DNA from: Promethearchaeota archaeon
Lineage (GTDB): Archaea; Asgardarchaeota; Lokiarchaeia; Sigynarchaeales; SOKP01
DNA length: 7,854 nucleotides
Reading direction: 5' to 3'
NCBI GenBank assembly: GCA_016839655.1
Contig: JAEOTW010000281.1
Coordinates: 1-7,854 of the forward strand
The notes beneath the pieces are model-generated. The model made no database searches. It was not told where the DNA came from and was given only the letters and a program-made list of their open reading frames with translations. The translations under genes and the position numbers were made by a program. This document shows positions 1 through 6,910 of the stretch, piece by piece; the stretch's first letter is position 1; each line of letters starts with the position of its first letter.

Positions 1-295
1 AATTAATATCTTTAGGGCAATGTTGCAGGCAACTATTACACATTAAACAATCCCATAGTACCTGACTGTTAACTATCTCATCCTCAAATCCTTCTAATAT
101 CATTTGAATAATTCTACTTGGTGTAAATTTTTGAACTTTACTGATTTGGCATACACCTGAGCAACGAGCACATTGATAACACTTTTTTAATAGATTAATT
201 AAATCTGGTTCATAAATCTTCTTTAAATATAAATTTAATTCATTTTCTTTTTCTTCTACCTTTTTTAATTCTTCTATTTCAGTTATAAGGTTCAC
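1..295 (-). CDS. hdrC: HdrC-like heterodisulfide reductase subunit C, N-terminal part (cut by window edge)
   Basis: The first 98 codons of an iron-sulfur protein of the HdrC family run off the left edge. HdrC carries two [4Fe-4S] clusters and passes electrons from HdrA to the catalytic HdrB subunit. Two complete ligand sets are visible: CYQCARCSGVC at residues 39-49 and CLMCNSCLQHCP at 83-94, both C-x2-C-x2-C-x3-C. Their spacing, with a FTPSRII segment between them, is typical of HdrC. The start is a GTG at 293-295. It is the only plausible start after an in-frame TAA and lies 4 nt beyond the stop of the preceding FrhB-like gene, so the genes are tightly coupled. An AAGGA lies just 1 nt before the GTG, closer than usual, so the start is less certain than the family call. 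A standalone or fused ferredoxin-like Hdr subunit cannot be excluded because the C-terminus is missing. Confidence 0.85.
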   Translation of the reverse strand, partial: MNLITEIEELKKVEEKENELNLYLKKIYEPDLINLLKKCYQCARCSGVCQISKVQKFTPSRIIQMILEGFEDEIVNSQVLWDCLMCNSCLQHCPKDIN

Positions 296-299
296 TTCC

Positions 300-1412
300 T
301 TATTTTAAACTTTTCATGAATTCATTTCTTCGTTTTATTTTTGATTCAGAAAATTTAGTAATTAGGGCTTTCATATCTATTTTTGCGTTTTTATCGAGAT
401 GCAGATTTTTAATTACACTCTTGTCTAAAGCATCTTGAAATAGTTGTCTACCTTTTTCAGTACGTGGAATTACAGTGGTAAATTTATCTGGGGATGCAAG
501 CCCTCCAAACGAAATATCTGAGTAAATGTTAGTAAAATCGATACAGGAATGACAAGCTGGACGGATATAATTAACTAATTTATTAAAAGGAATATGGATA
601 ATCTTTTCTTTTGAGTTTTTATCTTTTAACTTCAAAATTAAATTTTCTTTAATGTTAATTTTTATTATATCTTCGAATTTAATCTTAAATTCTTTTTCAA
701 ATTTCTCGATTTGAGATTTTTCGAATAGAAAATTGTGATAACAGAATAAACCTAAACAAATCTCAATATGCTCTGAGGGGGTAACACCTAAAGTCTGCAT
801 ACATCTAATAGTATAAATTTGACATGGTGTTCCTACAATTGCTAACTTTTTAAATTTATAATGACTTAATTGAGGAATAGAGCGCGTATAGGTGCTAAAC
901 CTCTGTACTTCATCTACTTGGGGAGATATATTCAATACAGTTCCTGATGCTTTAATTAAATCCTCTTTACTCTTTGCAAACATAGCTTCTCGTGAAAATG
1001 GTCCTTCAGCTTTCGAAACTATTGCTCCATCAATAATTTTTTTTTCTAACAAGTAATTTAAAAGTGTATTTACTATACCTCCATCTGTTCCATACTTTAG
1101 GAATTCTTCATCTGTAGTTTGACAAGAATAGATATCATCGACATTGCCAATTGGCATTGATGAAAAATCAGTGAAATTATATTCCTTATTTAAATCATCA
1201 TCTAAAACGTGTGTCTGCGGGCATAAATAATAACATATACCACACTCAAGACATGCATCCTTATTTACATATTCAGGTGGTGAATTAGGATTCTTAAAAC
1301 CTATGACAGTTTCAAATGCTGCCGAACAAAAAGAGGTGCATCCTCCACATTCTTGGCAAATTCCTTTTTCATGGACTTCCTTTATTAAATCTTGAAAAGT
1401 TTTTATACTCAT
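300..1412 (-). CDS. FrhB/FdhB-like coenzyme F420-type oxidoreductase beta subunit (short paralogue)
   Basis: This 370-residue protein belongs to the coenzyme F420 hydrogenase/dehydrogenase beta-subunit family (FrhB, FpoF, FdhB). Characterised members bind FAD and Fe-S clusters and exchange electrons with F420. Residues 19-29 and 53-64 form two [4Fe-4S] motifs (CQECGGCTSFC and CLECGICYYLCP), although the first lacks the usual Pro after its last Cys. The FrhB core follows: TDGGIVNTLL near 108-117, VGTPCQ at 192-197, LGLFCYHNF at 219-227 and CHSCIDFTN...SDISFGG at 286-303. The start is the first ATG after an in-frame TAA, which is also the stop of the upstream gene. An AAGGAG lies at the very end of that gene. 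The protein probably acts in the cytosol as the electron-input module of the Hdr complex encoded around it. Use of F420 itself is inferred from the family, because FrhB homologues can use other partners. Product family confidence is high; substrate confidence is low. Confidence 0.88.
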   Translation of the reverse strand: MSIKTFQDLIKEVHEKGICQECGGCTSFCSAAFETVIGFKNPNSPPEYVNKDACLECGICYYLCPQTHVLDDDLNKEYNFTDFSSMPIGNVDDIYSCQTTDEEFLKYGTDGGIVNTLLNYLLEKKIIDGAIVSKAEGPFSREAMFAKSKEDLIKASGTVLNISPQVDEVQRFSTYTRSIPQLSHYKFKKLAIVGTPCQIYTIRCMQTLGVTPSEHIEICLGLFCYHNFLFEKSQIEKFEKEFKIKFEDIIKINIKENLILKLKDKNSKEKIIHIPFNKLVNYIRPACHSCIDFTNIYSDISFGGLASPDKFTTVIPRTEKGRQLFQDALDKSVIKNLHLDKNAKIDMKALITKFSESKIKRRNEFMKSLK

Positions 1413-1424
1413 AATAATTTGACA

Positions 1425-2921
1425 TTACTCCTTTCCTAATACAATTGGTTTACAATTTTTTCTTTTGATACCTGCAATCCTTTCTAATAAGGGTTGTCCA
1501 GGTTTAACATCTTTTAGACTCTTTGATTCTATTAATCCAACTTTAATTGCCTCTTTATAGATTTTTTCACCTTTTTTATTCCTAGTTATTACGCTAGACC
1601 AACCACTAGGAGACCCAATCGATCCTACTGAAATATCAGCATAATCGGCTGTTAAATCCTCACAAAAGTGGCAATTATGGCGGGCATATGATTTAACATC
1701 CTTCAATGGGACGTTTAAGTCTTCACCAGAATCTAAGTAGATGATAAATTTCCCCCCACTTATGTCCATCTTAGTCACTTTATTGAAGTCTTTTTGAAAT
1801 TGTTCCTTAATCAAGTTTAGAACCCCTTCATAAGGAAAAGATTCCATACAAAAGAGGCCTATTTTATATTTTATATTTTTGAAAAAAGATACTCCACTTG
1901 GAAATAAAGTACCCTTTTCTAAAGCATTCATCATACAAGGAACACCAACAACCGCAATATTTTCATAATTTTTTGTTCCATCTATAATACTCAGAGTGGA
2001 AGCATTAGCATATTTTGTACCACTAGTTTTATAGAGATCTTTAACATTCTCAATGATTACGGGTTCTGGTTTCCACATATCTTTTGAATGCTTTACCGCT
2101 ACAATTGCGTCAACTAATTTTTTGCTAAGCAAGTATTCAAGTAAGGAAGTTACAATCCCTCCATCTTGACGTACATTTTTAATCTCATCTATTGTTGTGG
2201 AAGCAGAATATGTGTTAATATAACTATTAATTTTTTCTGAAAATTTTAAAGATTTGTCAAGTTTATTTATACTTTTACCCGCTTGTTCAATCGAAAAAGA
2301 TCTCGGACAGACTGAATAGCATAATCCACATTTCATGCAGGTTTCATCATCAATTTCCAATGTGTCTGCTGTTACTGTAATGGCATTTACTGGACAAATT
2401 GATGAACACCACCCACATTGGCAACATACTTTAGAATCAAAAACTATTGAAACAGGCTCAAAAAAATGTTCTATAAAAACTTCAGGTAGATCTTTTACTT
2501 GATACCTATAGAAGTATTCTTTTTCCTCAACTTCTTTTTCTTCTCCCTTTATTTTCTTGATAACAGTCTTTGTTTTCGTTTCAATATGTTCCTCAATATA
2601 TCCTTGCTCCTTTAGATAAACGATATCACGAATCACGTTTTCAGAAGGTAATTCTTTAATAAATTTAGCAATTTCCTCTAAAAATAATGGTTCTTTACCC
2701 GTTAGTTTTTCTATCACTAATTTACGTTCTGTTTCAGCATCAATCATCGAATCTAGAATTTCATAAAAATCATCTTCAGTATATTTACCAATTTTCAAAA
2801 TATCTTCTTTTGCTTCGAAAAATGCCCTAACTTGAAAATTTTCAACTGCCTTATAGGTGGCATCCATTAAATTCTTGGGTGATATCCCGTTGAAATTTAC
2901 ATTTTTTGAAATCTGAACCAT
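1425..2921 (-). CDS. FrhB-like oxidoreductase with N-terminal winged-helix-like extension and two [4Fe-4S] motifs
   Basis: This 498-residue protein has three parts. Residues 1 to about 150 are helical and charged; the segment from about 65 to 140 (LEEIAKFIKELP, then IVYLKEQGYIEE, then EYFYRY) reads like a winged helix. A ferredoxin segment follows, with CCQCGWCSSICP at 166-177 and CMKCGLCYSVCP at 195-206. The FrhB core comes last: QDGGIVTSLLEYLL at 252-265, VGVPCM at 325-330, IGLFCMESFPYEG at 354-366 and CHFCEDLTADYADISVG at 417-433. The family transfers electrons through FAD and Fe-S clusters, usually to or from F420. The ATG is preceded by AAAAGGATGG at good Shine-Dalgarno spacing. The gene sits 113 nt after mvhD, with the SECIS candidate between them, and 12 nt before the shorter FrhB paralogue. 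The extension is not part of classical FrhB; it may be a protein-docking module or a regulatory relic. Confidence 0.87.
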   Translation of the reverse strand: MVQISKNVNFNGISPKNLMDATYKAVENFQVRAFFEAKEDILKIGKYTEDDFYEILDSMIDAETERKLVIEKLTGKEPLFLEEIAKFIKELPSENVIRDIVYLKEQGYIEEHIETKTKTVIKKIKGEEKEVEEKEYFYRYQVKDLPEVFIEHFFEPVSIVFDSKVCCQCGWCSSICPVNAITVTADTLEIDDETCMKCGLCYSVCPRSFSIEQAGKSINKLDKSLKFSEKINSYINTYSASTTIDEIKNVRQDGGIVTSLLEYLLSKKLVDAIVAVKHSKDMWKPEPVIIENVKDLYKTSGTKYANASTLSIIDGTKNYENIAVVGVPCMMNALEKGTLFPSGVSFFKNIKYKIGLFCMESFPYEGVLNLIKEQFQKDFNKVTKMDISGGKFIIYLDSGEDLNVPLKDVKSYARHNCHFCEDLTADYADISVGSIGSPSGWSSVITRNKKGEKIYKEAIKVGLIESKSLKDVKPGQPLLERIAGIKRKNCKPIVLGKE

Positions 2922-2982
2922 ATTTCCATCCTTTTGGATTACATTTAAAAAATTATATTTTTTTATTGAATACTATTTAAAA

Positions 2983-3048
2983 CCCCTTCCTTTGCAAGGA
3001 TAGTCATCTTATAACCAAAATTTATTTATAAGAATCATTCCGTAGGGG
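2983..3048 (-). promoter_or_regulatory. Candidate eukaryote-like SECIS element at the 3' end of mvhD
   Basis: On the minus-strand RNA, AUGA (3038-3035) is followed by U, then UCUUAUAA (3033-3026). This pairs perfectly over 8 bp with UUAUAAGA (3014-3007), which is followed by UGAC (3006-3003). The UGAU/UGAC pair can form tandem sheared G.A/A.G pairs, the kink-turn quartet of eukaryotic SECIS elements. The 11-nt apical loop AUAAAUUUUGG contains AAA starting 11 nt after AUGA, matching the eukaryotic AA spacing. Below the quartet, GGA (3041-3039) can pair with UCC (3000-2998), and CCCC (3048-3045) could pair with GGGG (2986-2983). That lower helix is weak. A rival hairpin, UCCUU-GCA-AAGGA (3000-2988), competes with it. 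Such elements recruit a selenocysteine elongation factor so that UGA is read as Sec. Six in-frame UGA codons upstream make this reading likely. I folded it by eye only. Confidence 0.72.
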
Positions 3049-3496
3049 TAGTTATAACTTGTTTACTTTCAGCTTCAGATTCTTCATTTAGTAAGTTAAG
3101 TGGGCTTGGTCCCACTTTTTTTAGTTTTTCGTAAGCGTCTTCAACAGATTCGACAAATTTTCCAGCATCTCCTCCACTTAACCAATACATGTTTATCCTT
3201 TGATTCCCGAAACCTCTTGAAGCTAAAATTCTATTTGCTAATTCAACATGTCTTTCAGCTGTGAAATTACCATTTTTAAATTGACATTCATTAGGTCGTC
3301 AACCTACAATCATGACGCCATCAGCTCCCGAACGAATACTGTAGAGGATATGCTTAACATCAACTCTTCCAGTACATCTTACTTTGACAATTTTTACAGC
3401 GGAAGTATATTTCAATCGTGAAACTCCGGCTAAATCTGCAGCACTATATCCTCATTTTAAGCACGCAAAAACAATGAGATTATATGTATTATCCAT
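3035..3496 (-). CDS. vhuD: MvhD/VhuD-type selenoprotein, Hdr-associated 2Fe-2S adaptor (two Sec residues)
   Basis: Read through two in-frame TGA codons, this is a 153-residue protein of the MvhD/VhuD family, the small 2Fe-2S subunit that hands electrons to HdrA. Family landmarks are FACLKUGYSAADLAGVSRLK (9-28), RCTGRVD (40-46), GADGVMIVGU (57-66), NECQF (69-73) and NGNFTAERH (75-83). The TGA codons at 3452-3454 (residue 15) and 3299-3301 (residue 66) align with conserved cluster cysteines. The family's five cysteine positions are therefore C12, U15, C41, U66 and C71. The start ATG is 6 nt after the hdrA stop and is preceded by a strong GGAGGTGG that overlaps the end of hdrA. The stop is TGA at 3035-3037, while the fully contained neighbours all end in TAA; readthrough would add only Sec-Phe-Leu before a TAA. 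The last 17 or so residues form an acidic tail. Conventional annotation would miss this gene or call it broken. Confidence 0.9.
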
Positions 3497-3502
3497 ATCT
3501 TT

Positions 3503-5443
3503 TTAACCACCTCCTAATAAACCATCAATTTCAGCGTATAATTGATGATCTCGATAATATCTGATATCAATTGCTTGAGTAGGACAACAAGTAGCACAAA
3601 TTCCACATCCATCACAGTTTATTTCATCAATAAATGCACCGATATCCTTCTCAATTTTAATGGCATTTTTAGGGCATGCTTTTTCACATCGTCTACAGGA
3701 AATGCAGAATTCACTATCCACTTCAGCAGTGATAAGTTCTATATCAATTTGCCCAGGTGCCGTTAACTCAGCTACTTTACTAGCTGCTGCTCTTGCTTGA
3801 GAAACAGAATATGAGATGTTTTTTGGTCCTTGAGCAAATCCAGCTATAAAAATTCCTTTTGATTTAGTTTCTTGTGGCATCAGTCCGAAATGGGATTCAG
3901 TGAGAAAACCATACGTATTTGTATCAAGATTTAATACCTTTACAATTTGTTGAGTGCCTTTTGAAGGGAGCGCTGCCGTGGACAATACGACTAAATCAGC
4001 ATCAATCCTTACAATTTTATCTGTTAAAGATGAATAGACACGAACTTTCAAGTTTTTTGTTTCTGGATCTTCAGAGATTTCACCGACTTTTCCACGAATC
4101 ATTCTAATACCTGCATTTTTAGCTCGTTCATAGTATTCTTCAAAACCTTTTTCAGGAGTTCTTATGTCAATATAACAAATTGTAATGTTCGCATCAGGAA
4201 ATTCTTCTAAAAGTAATCGTCCATTCTTAAGAGCAAGCATACAACAAACGCCACTACAATAAGTTCGTTCAGTTTCTCGACTTCCCACGCACTGTATGAA
4301 CACAATTTCTTTAGGTTTCTTATTATCTGAAATTCGGTGCACATGACCTTCAAGCGGCCCATTTGGAGCTAATATTCGTTCTAATTGAGCTTGAGTTATA
4401 ACATTCTCGAATTCTCCATAACCATATTCACCAAAGGGTTCATGTATATCCCAACCAGTTGCTACAATAACTGTTCCTACTTCAATATAAACTTCCTTTG
4501 GTTCTTGGCTAAAATCAATGGCATCTAATTCACAAGCGTCAACACATGAGAAACATTCTATACATACATTTCTGTCTATGTCATACAAAAATGGCACTGC
4601 TTGGCCAAATGGTATATCAATTGCTCTCCGTGCCCCTAAATTTTCGTCAAAATAATTTGTTGTGTAAACTGGACACACTTCAGTACAAGCTCCACACCCA
4701 TTACATTCATCTGTTGTATAACGTGGTTTCTTTTCAATGGTAACAGTATAATTACCCACATATCCTTCAATTTTCTTTACTTCACTAAAGCTTAATAATT
4801 CAATATTCTCATTTCTATTGATATTGAGCATAACAGGCCCGCAAATTCATATCGCACAGTCATCTGTAGGAAAAGTTCTGTCAAGTTGAGACATTCTCCC
4901 CCCTATCGTAGTTTTTTGTTCAACCAAATAAACCTTGATACCTTGATTCGCAAGATCTAGAGCAGCATTCATACCACCAATTCCACCTCCTATTACTAAA
5001 GTAGCTTTAGTAACAGGAACAGTTTTAATAGGAATAGGTTCTAAACGTTTGGCTCTTTCAATACCACTTTTTACTAAGATTTTTGCTTTCTCTGTAGCCT
5101 CTTCTTTACTATCTGTACACCATGAACAGTGTTCACGGACATTTACCATTTGAAAATAATAAGGATTTAAATCAGTTTTTGCTATTGACCCTCTATAAAT
5201 AACTTCATGTGTACGCGGGGTTCAAGCTGACGCCACAATTCGATTTAAATTTTTTTCTTTAATATCTTCAATTATTTCGTTTTGAGCATTATCAGTTCAA
5301 AGAAATGGATTTTTCTTTGATATAATGATTTCATCTCCAAAACCTTTCACATATTCCACTAATTCATCGCAATCTACTTTAGTCTTAATATTTACGCCTC
5401 ATTGACAAGCATAGTATCCAATCCGATGAGTTTTATTTTCCAT
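3503..5443 (-). CDS. hdrA: HdrA-type electron-bifurcating flavoprotein, selenoprotein with four Sec residues
   Basis: The full reading is 646 residues, a normal HdrA length, if four in-frame TGA codons are read as Sec. They lie at 5399-5401 (residue 15, ACQUGVNI for the family's CxCGxNI), 5297-5299 (49, FLUTDN), 5222-5224 (74, SAUTPRTHE for ACSPRTHE) and 4847-4849 (199, DDCAIUICGPVM for the DCxxC motif). Next come REHCSW (103-108) and the FAD-binding GGGIGG (152-157). The inserted ferredoxin motifs are CNGCGACTEVCP (247-258) and CIECFSCVDACE (294-305). QCVGSR and YCSGVCC lie at 384-401. The C-terminal 2x[4Fe-4S] motifs are CISCRRCEKACP (580-591) and CDGCGICATCCP (610-621). HdrA splits electron pairs at its FAD between ferredoxin and the HdrBC branch. 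The ATG at 5443 has AAGAGG close upstream. Homology is continuous across all four TGAs with no frame change, which argues against a pseudogene. Confidence 0.93.
3507..3514 (-). promoter_or_regulatory. Strong Shine-Dalgarno sequence for mvhD inside the 3' end of hdrA
   Basis: GGAGGTGG on the minus strand encodes the last Gly codons of HdrA and lies 10 nt before the mvhD ATG. It supports both translational coupling and the chosen mvhD start, which cannot be found from ORF length because of the early TGA at codon 15. Confidence 0.6.
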
Positions 5444-5468
5444 TCCTCTTATCACATCAACCTCTATT

Positions 5469-5494
5469 TTTTTTATACAAGATTGTAGAATCTT
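5469..5494 (-). promoter_or_regulatory. Candidate TATA box with adjacent inverted repeat upstream of hdrA
   Basis: The minus strand carries AAGATT-CTAC-AATCTT (5494-5479, perfect 6-bp arms) directly followed by TATAAAAAA (5477-5469, overlapping surroundings AT-rich). The TATA-like run is about 26-34 nt before the hdrA ATG, which implies a very short leader containing the AAGAGG ribosome site. The inverted repeat directly upstream of the TATA run would suit an operator or activator site. The base composition makes chance matches likely, so the call is tentative. Confidence 0.3.
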
Positions 5495-5701
5495 AATTTA
5501 ATAACATTAATTAATATTATATCTTTTAGATTTTATTCTTTTTAATATTTTTATTTCTTACTATTTATCTACGTAAGCAAAATTTTAGATTATGATTATA
5601 GATTCAAAACAAATTTTATCTTAATGAAAGTTTAAGAACAAGAAATTTCGATAAGCATTAAGAAAGAAAGGGAGAATTGATCATTTTTACATATTTTCAT
5701 G

Positions 5702-5746
5702 AAAAAATTTAAATAAAAATTTGAGAATTTATGATAATGATTTCTC
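5702..5746 (-). terminator. Weak hairpin plus T-rich tract downstream of the epimerase gene
   Basis: On the minus strand GAGAA and TTCTC (5746-5742 and 5727-5723) can form a 5-bp stem with a 14-nt loop. It is followed by a T-rich run (5720-5702) containing T5 and T6 blocks. Archaeal termination can depend on T-runs alone. The element lies about 110 nt past the epimerase stop. A second T5 tract at 5840-5836, much nearer the stop, is an alternative. Confidence 0.25.
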
Positions 5747-5857
5747 TAGGTATCGAATTAAATTTTAATAACCATTCCGCTTTTCTAAGTTTTAATTTTT
5801 CTAATATAGTTTCGCGCATTTTTTCATTCGACTAATTTTTAAAAATTTTCAATTAAA

Positions 5858-6844
5858 TTATAGAGGTCCGGGAGAATTGCTATTTAAATGTTCTTTGTAA
5901 TAATGAGATTTATTTAAAAGGTATTTTTGAGCGATTGACTTGAACATCGTGGTAAAGAATCTTGAAAAAGCGACTTTTTTTCTCACCGCATTGAAATAAT
6001 CATCAAGAGTATACCTTTGATAATTCAAGAGTGCTTGACTTTTATCTGTTGTCATGAATCCGCAATGAAATCCTCTATCTCGCCTGAAAGCTTCTTCTGG
6101 TAAGAATTCGTGACCAATACCAAAAATATCTAACATTTCATAGAGATATTCTCGATATGAAATTCGGCATCGCTCTCCTCCTGCTATATGCATTATTTCT
6201 CCCCATATTTTTTCATTATCTACTGTATTTGCCAGAGCTAGGCCAACATCATTTGTATCACAAATTTCAATACATGTATCAAGGGGCATTTCAAACATAA
6301 GGGGATCCATTTGTAATTTATTCAATGAGACGATGTAAGTTAACCGAAAAATTACCCATTCTAAGGAAGAATTCTTAATTAATTCTTCACATTTTATTTT
6401 CTGCTTGGCATACTCATCATCTGGATTTGGATTGAGTGGATCTTCAGTGTTTATCAAAGGATTTTCAAGTCGATCGCCATAGACTGAAACTGAAGAAGTA
6501 AAGATAAGTTTTGGTTTATTAGGTTGATATCCCATTGCTTCAATAATATTAGATGTGCCTCCAACATTTACAGATTCTGCAAATTTAGGTTTTTTATCGG
6601 CAAGGGGAGGAATAATCGCAGCGACATGTATAACTAGTTCTCTATCAGAGATGGCTTTTTCTACGTCGTTGTAGTTTCTTAAATCTCCCCAAACGACTTC
6701 AATTTCTTCATTGTATTTGTTTGCAAGTCTTTTATTTCTTTTAGTCCTAATGTCAAAAACTCTTATATCATGATTTCTCTTAATCAATTCTTTTAAAGTG
6801 CTTAATCCAACATTACCAAATGCTCCAGTTAATAATACTTTCAT
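5858..6844 (-). CDS. NAD-dependent epimerase/dehydratase family protein (extended SDR)
   Basis: This 328-residue protein has the full plan of an extended short-chain dehydrogenase/reductase. The Rossmann glycine motif TGAFGNVG is at 6-13. D31 at the end of the second strand favours NAD(H) over NADP(H). GDLRN is at 53-57, HVAA at 73-76, VNVGGTSNIIEA at 92-103, SSVSVYGD at 117-124 and the catalytic YAKQK (Y145, K149) at 145-149. Such enzymes act on nucleotide sugars or other small substrates in the cytosol; the C-terminal substrate-binding half does not let me name one. The start is ATG with AGAGGT 8 nt upstream. It stands alone, 414 nt from the hdr operon and 220 nt downstream of the PadR gene, with its own promoter-like region containing paired direct repeats. 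A link to the Hdr operon is not evident. Nothing looks truncated or broken. Confidence 0.88.
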   Translation of the reverse strand: MKVLLTGAFGNVGLSTLKELIKRNHDIRVFDIRTKRNKRLANKYNEEIEVVWGDLRNYNDVEKAISDRELVIHVAAIIPPLADKKPKFAESVNVGGTSNIIEAMGYQPNKPKLIFTSSVSVYGDRLENPLINTEDPLNPNPDDEYAKQKIKCEELIKNSSLEWVIFRLTYIVSLNKLQMDPLMFEMPLDTCIEICDTNDVGLALANTVDNEKIWGEIMHIAGGERCRISYREYLYEMLDIFGIGHEFLPEEAFRRDRGFHCGFMTTDKSQALLNYQRYTLDDYFNAVRKKVAFSRFFTTMFKSIAQKYLLNKSHYYKEHLNSNSPGPL

Positions 6845-6910
6845 AACTAAATACCTCTAACCTAAATGAATTTGATTGTTAAAATATTGAAACTGATATT
6901 TAATATTGCG

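Larger units (their letters stand above)
5444..5857. other. Gene-free AT-rich intergenic region upstream of hdrA
   Basis: I see no convincing coding region or RNA gene in this stretch of about 414 bp. It separates two genes of the same direction, so it should hold the end of the epimerase transcript and the promoter of the hdr operon. Features seen by eye are a perfect 14-bp palindrome, AATTTTTAAAAATT, at 5834-5847 just after the epimerase stop; a weak hairpin with T-runs at 5702-5746; a 16-bp inverted repeat at 5479-5494; and a TATA-like run at 5469-5477. None looks like a SECIS quartet. Confidence 0.6.

Noticed and set aside
1422..1425. Alternative ATG overlapping the stop of the long FrhB-like gene (TAATG)
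   Set aside because: It is out of frame with the downstream FrhB-like protein, whose own ATG at 1412 gives the expected N-terminus before the first Cys motif.
2988..3000. Hairpin TCCTT-GCA-AAGGA as a terminator between mvhD and the FrhB-like gene
   Set aside because: It is only 5 bp with a 3-nt loop, lacks an immediate strong T-run, and overlaps the lower helix of the better-supported SECIS candidate.
3035..3502. Stretch between hdrA and the FrhB-like gene as non-coding or a decayed gene
   Set aside because: Reading TGA as Sec gives a full-length MvhD protein with a strong ribosome-binding site and no other disruption.
3542..4743. Short plus-strand open frames at 3542-3766, 3919-4107 and 4546-4743
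   Set aside because: They lie antisense inside hdrA, whose ferredoxin and flavoprotein motifs are clear; their translations show no family signature.
4832..4849. hdrA as two separate genes or a pseudogene broken near 4847
   Set aside because: The frame does not change, the interrupting codon is TGA at a conserved cysteine, and the same pattern recurs at three more sites and in mvhD, which fits Sec recoding better than decay.
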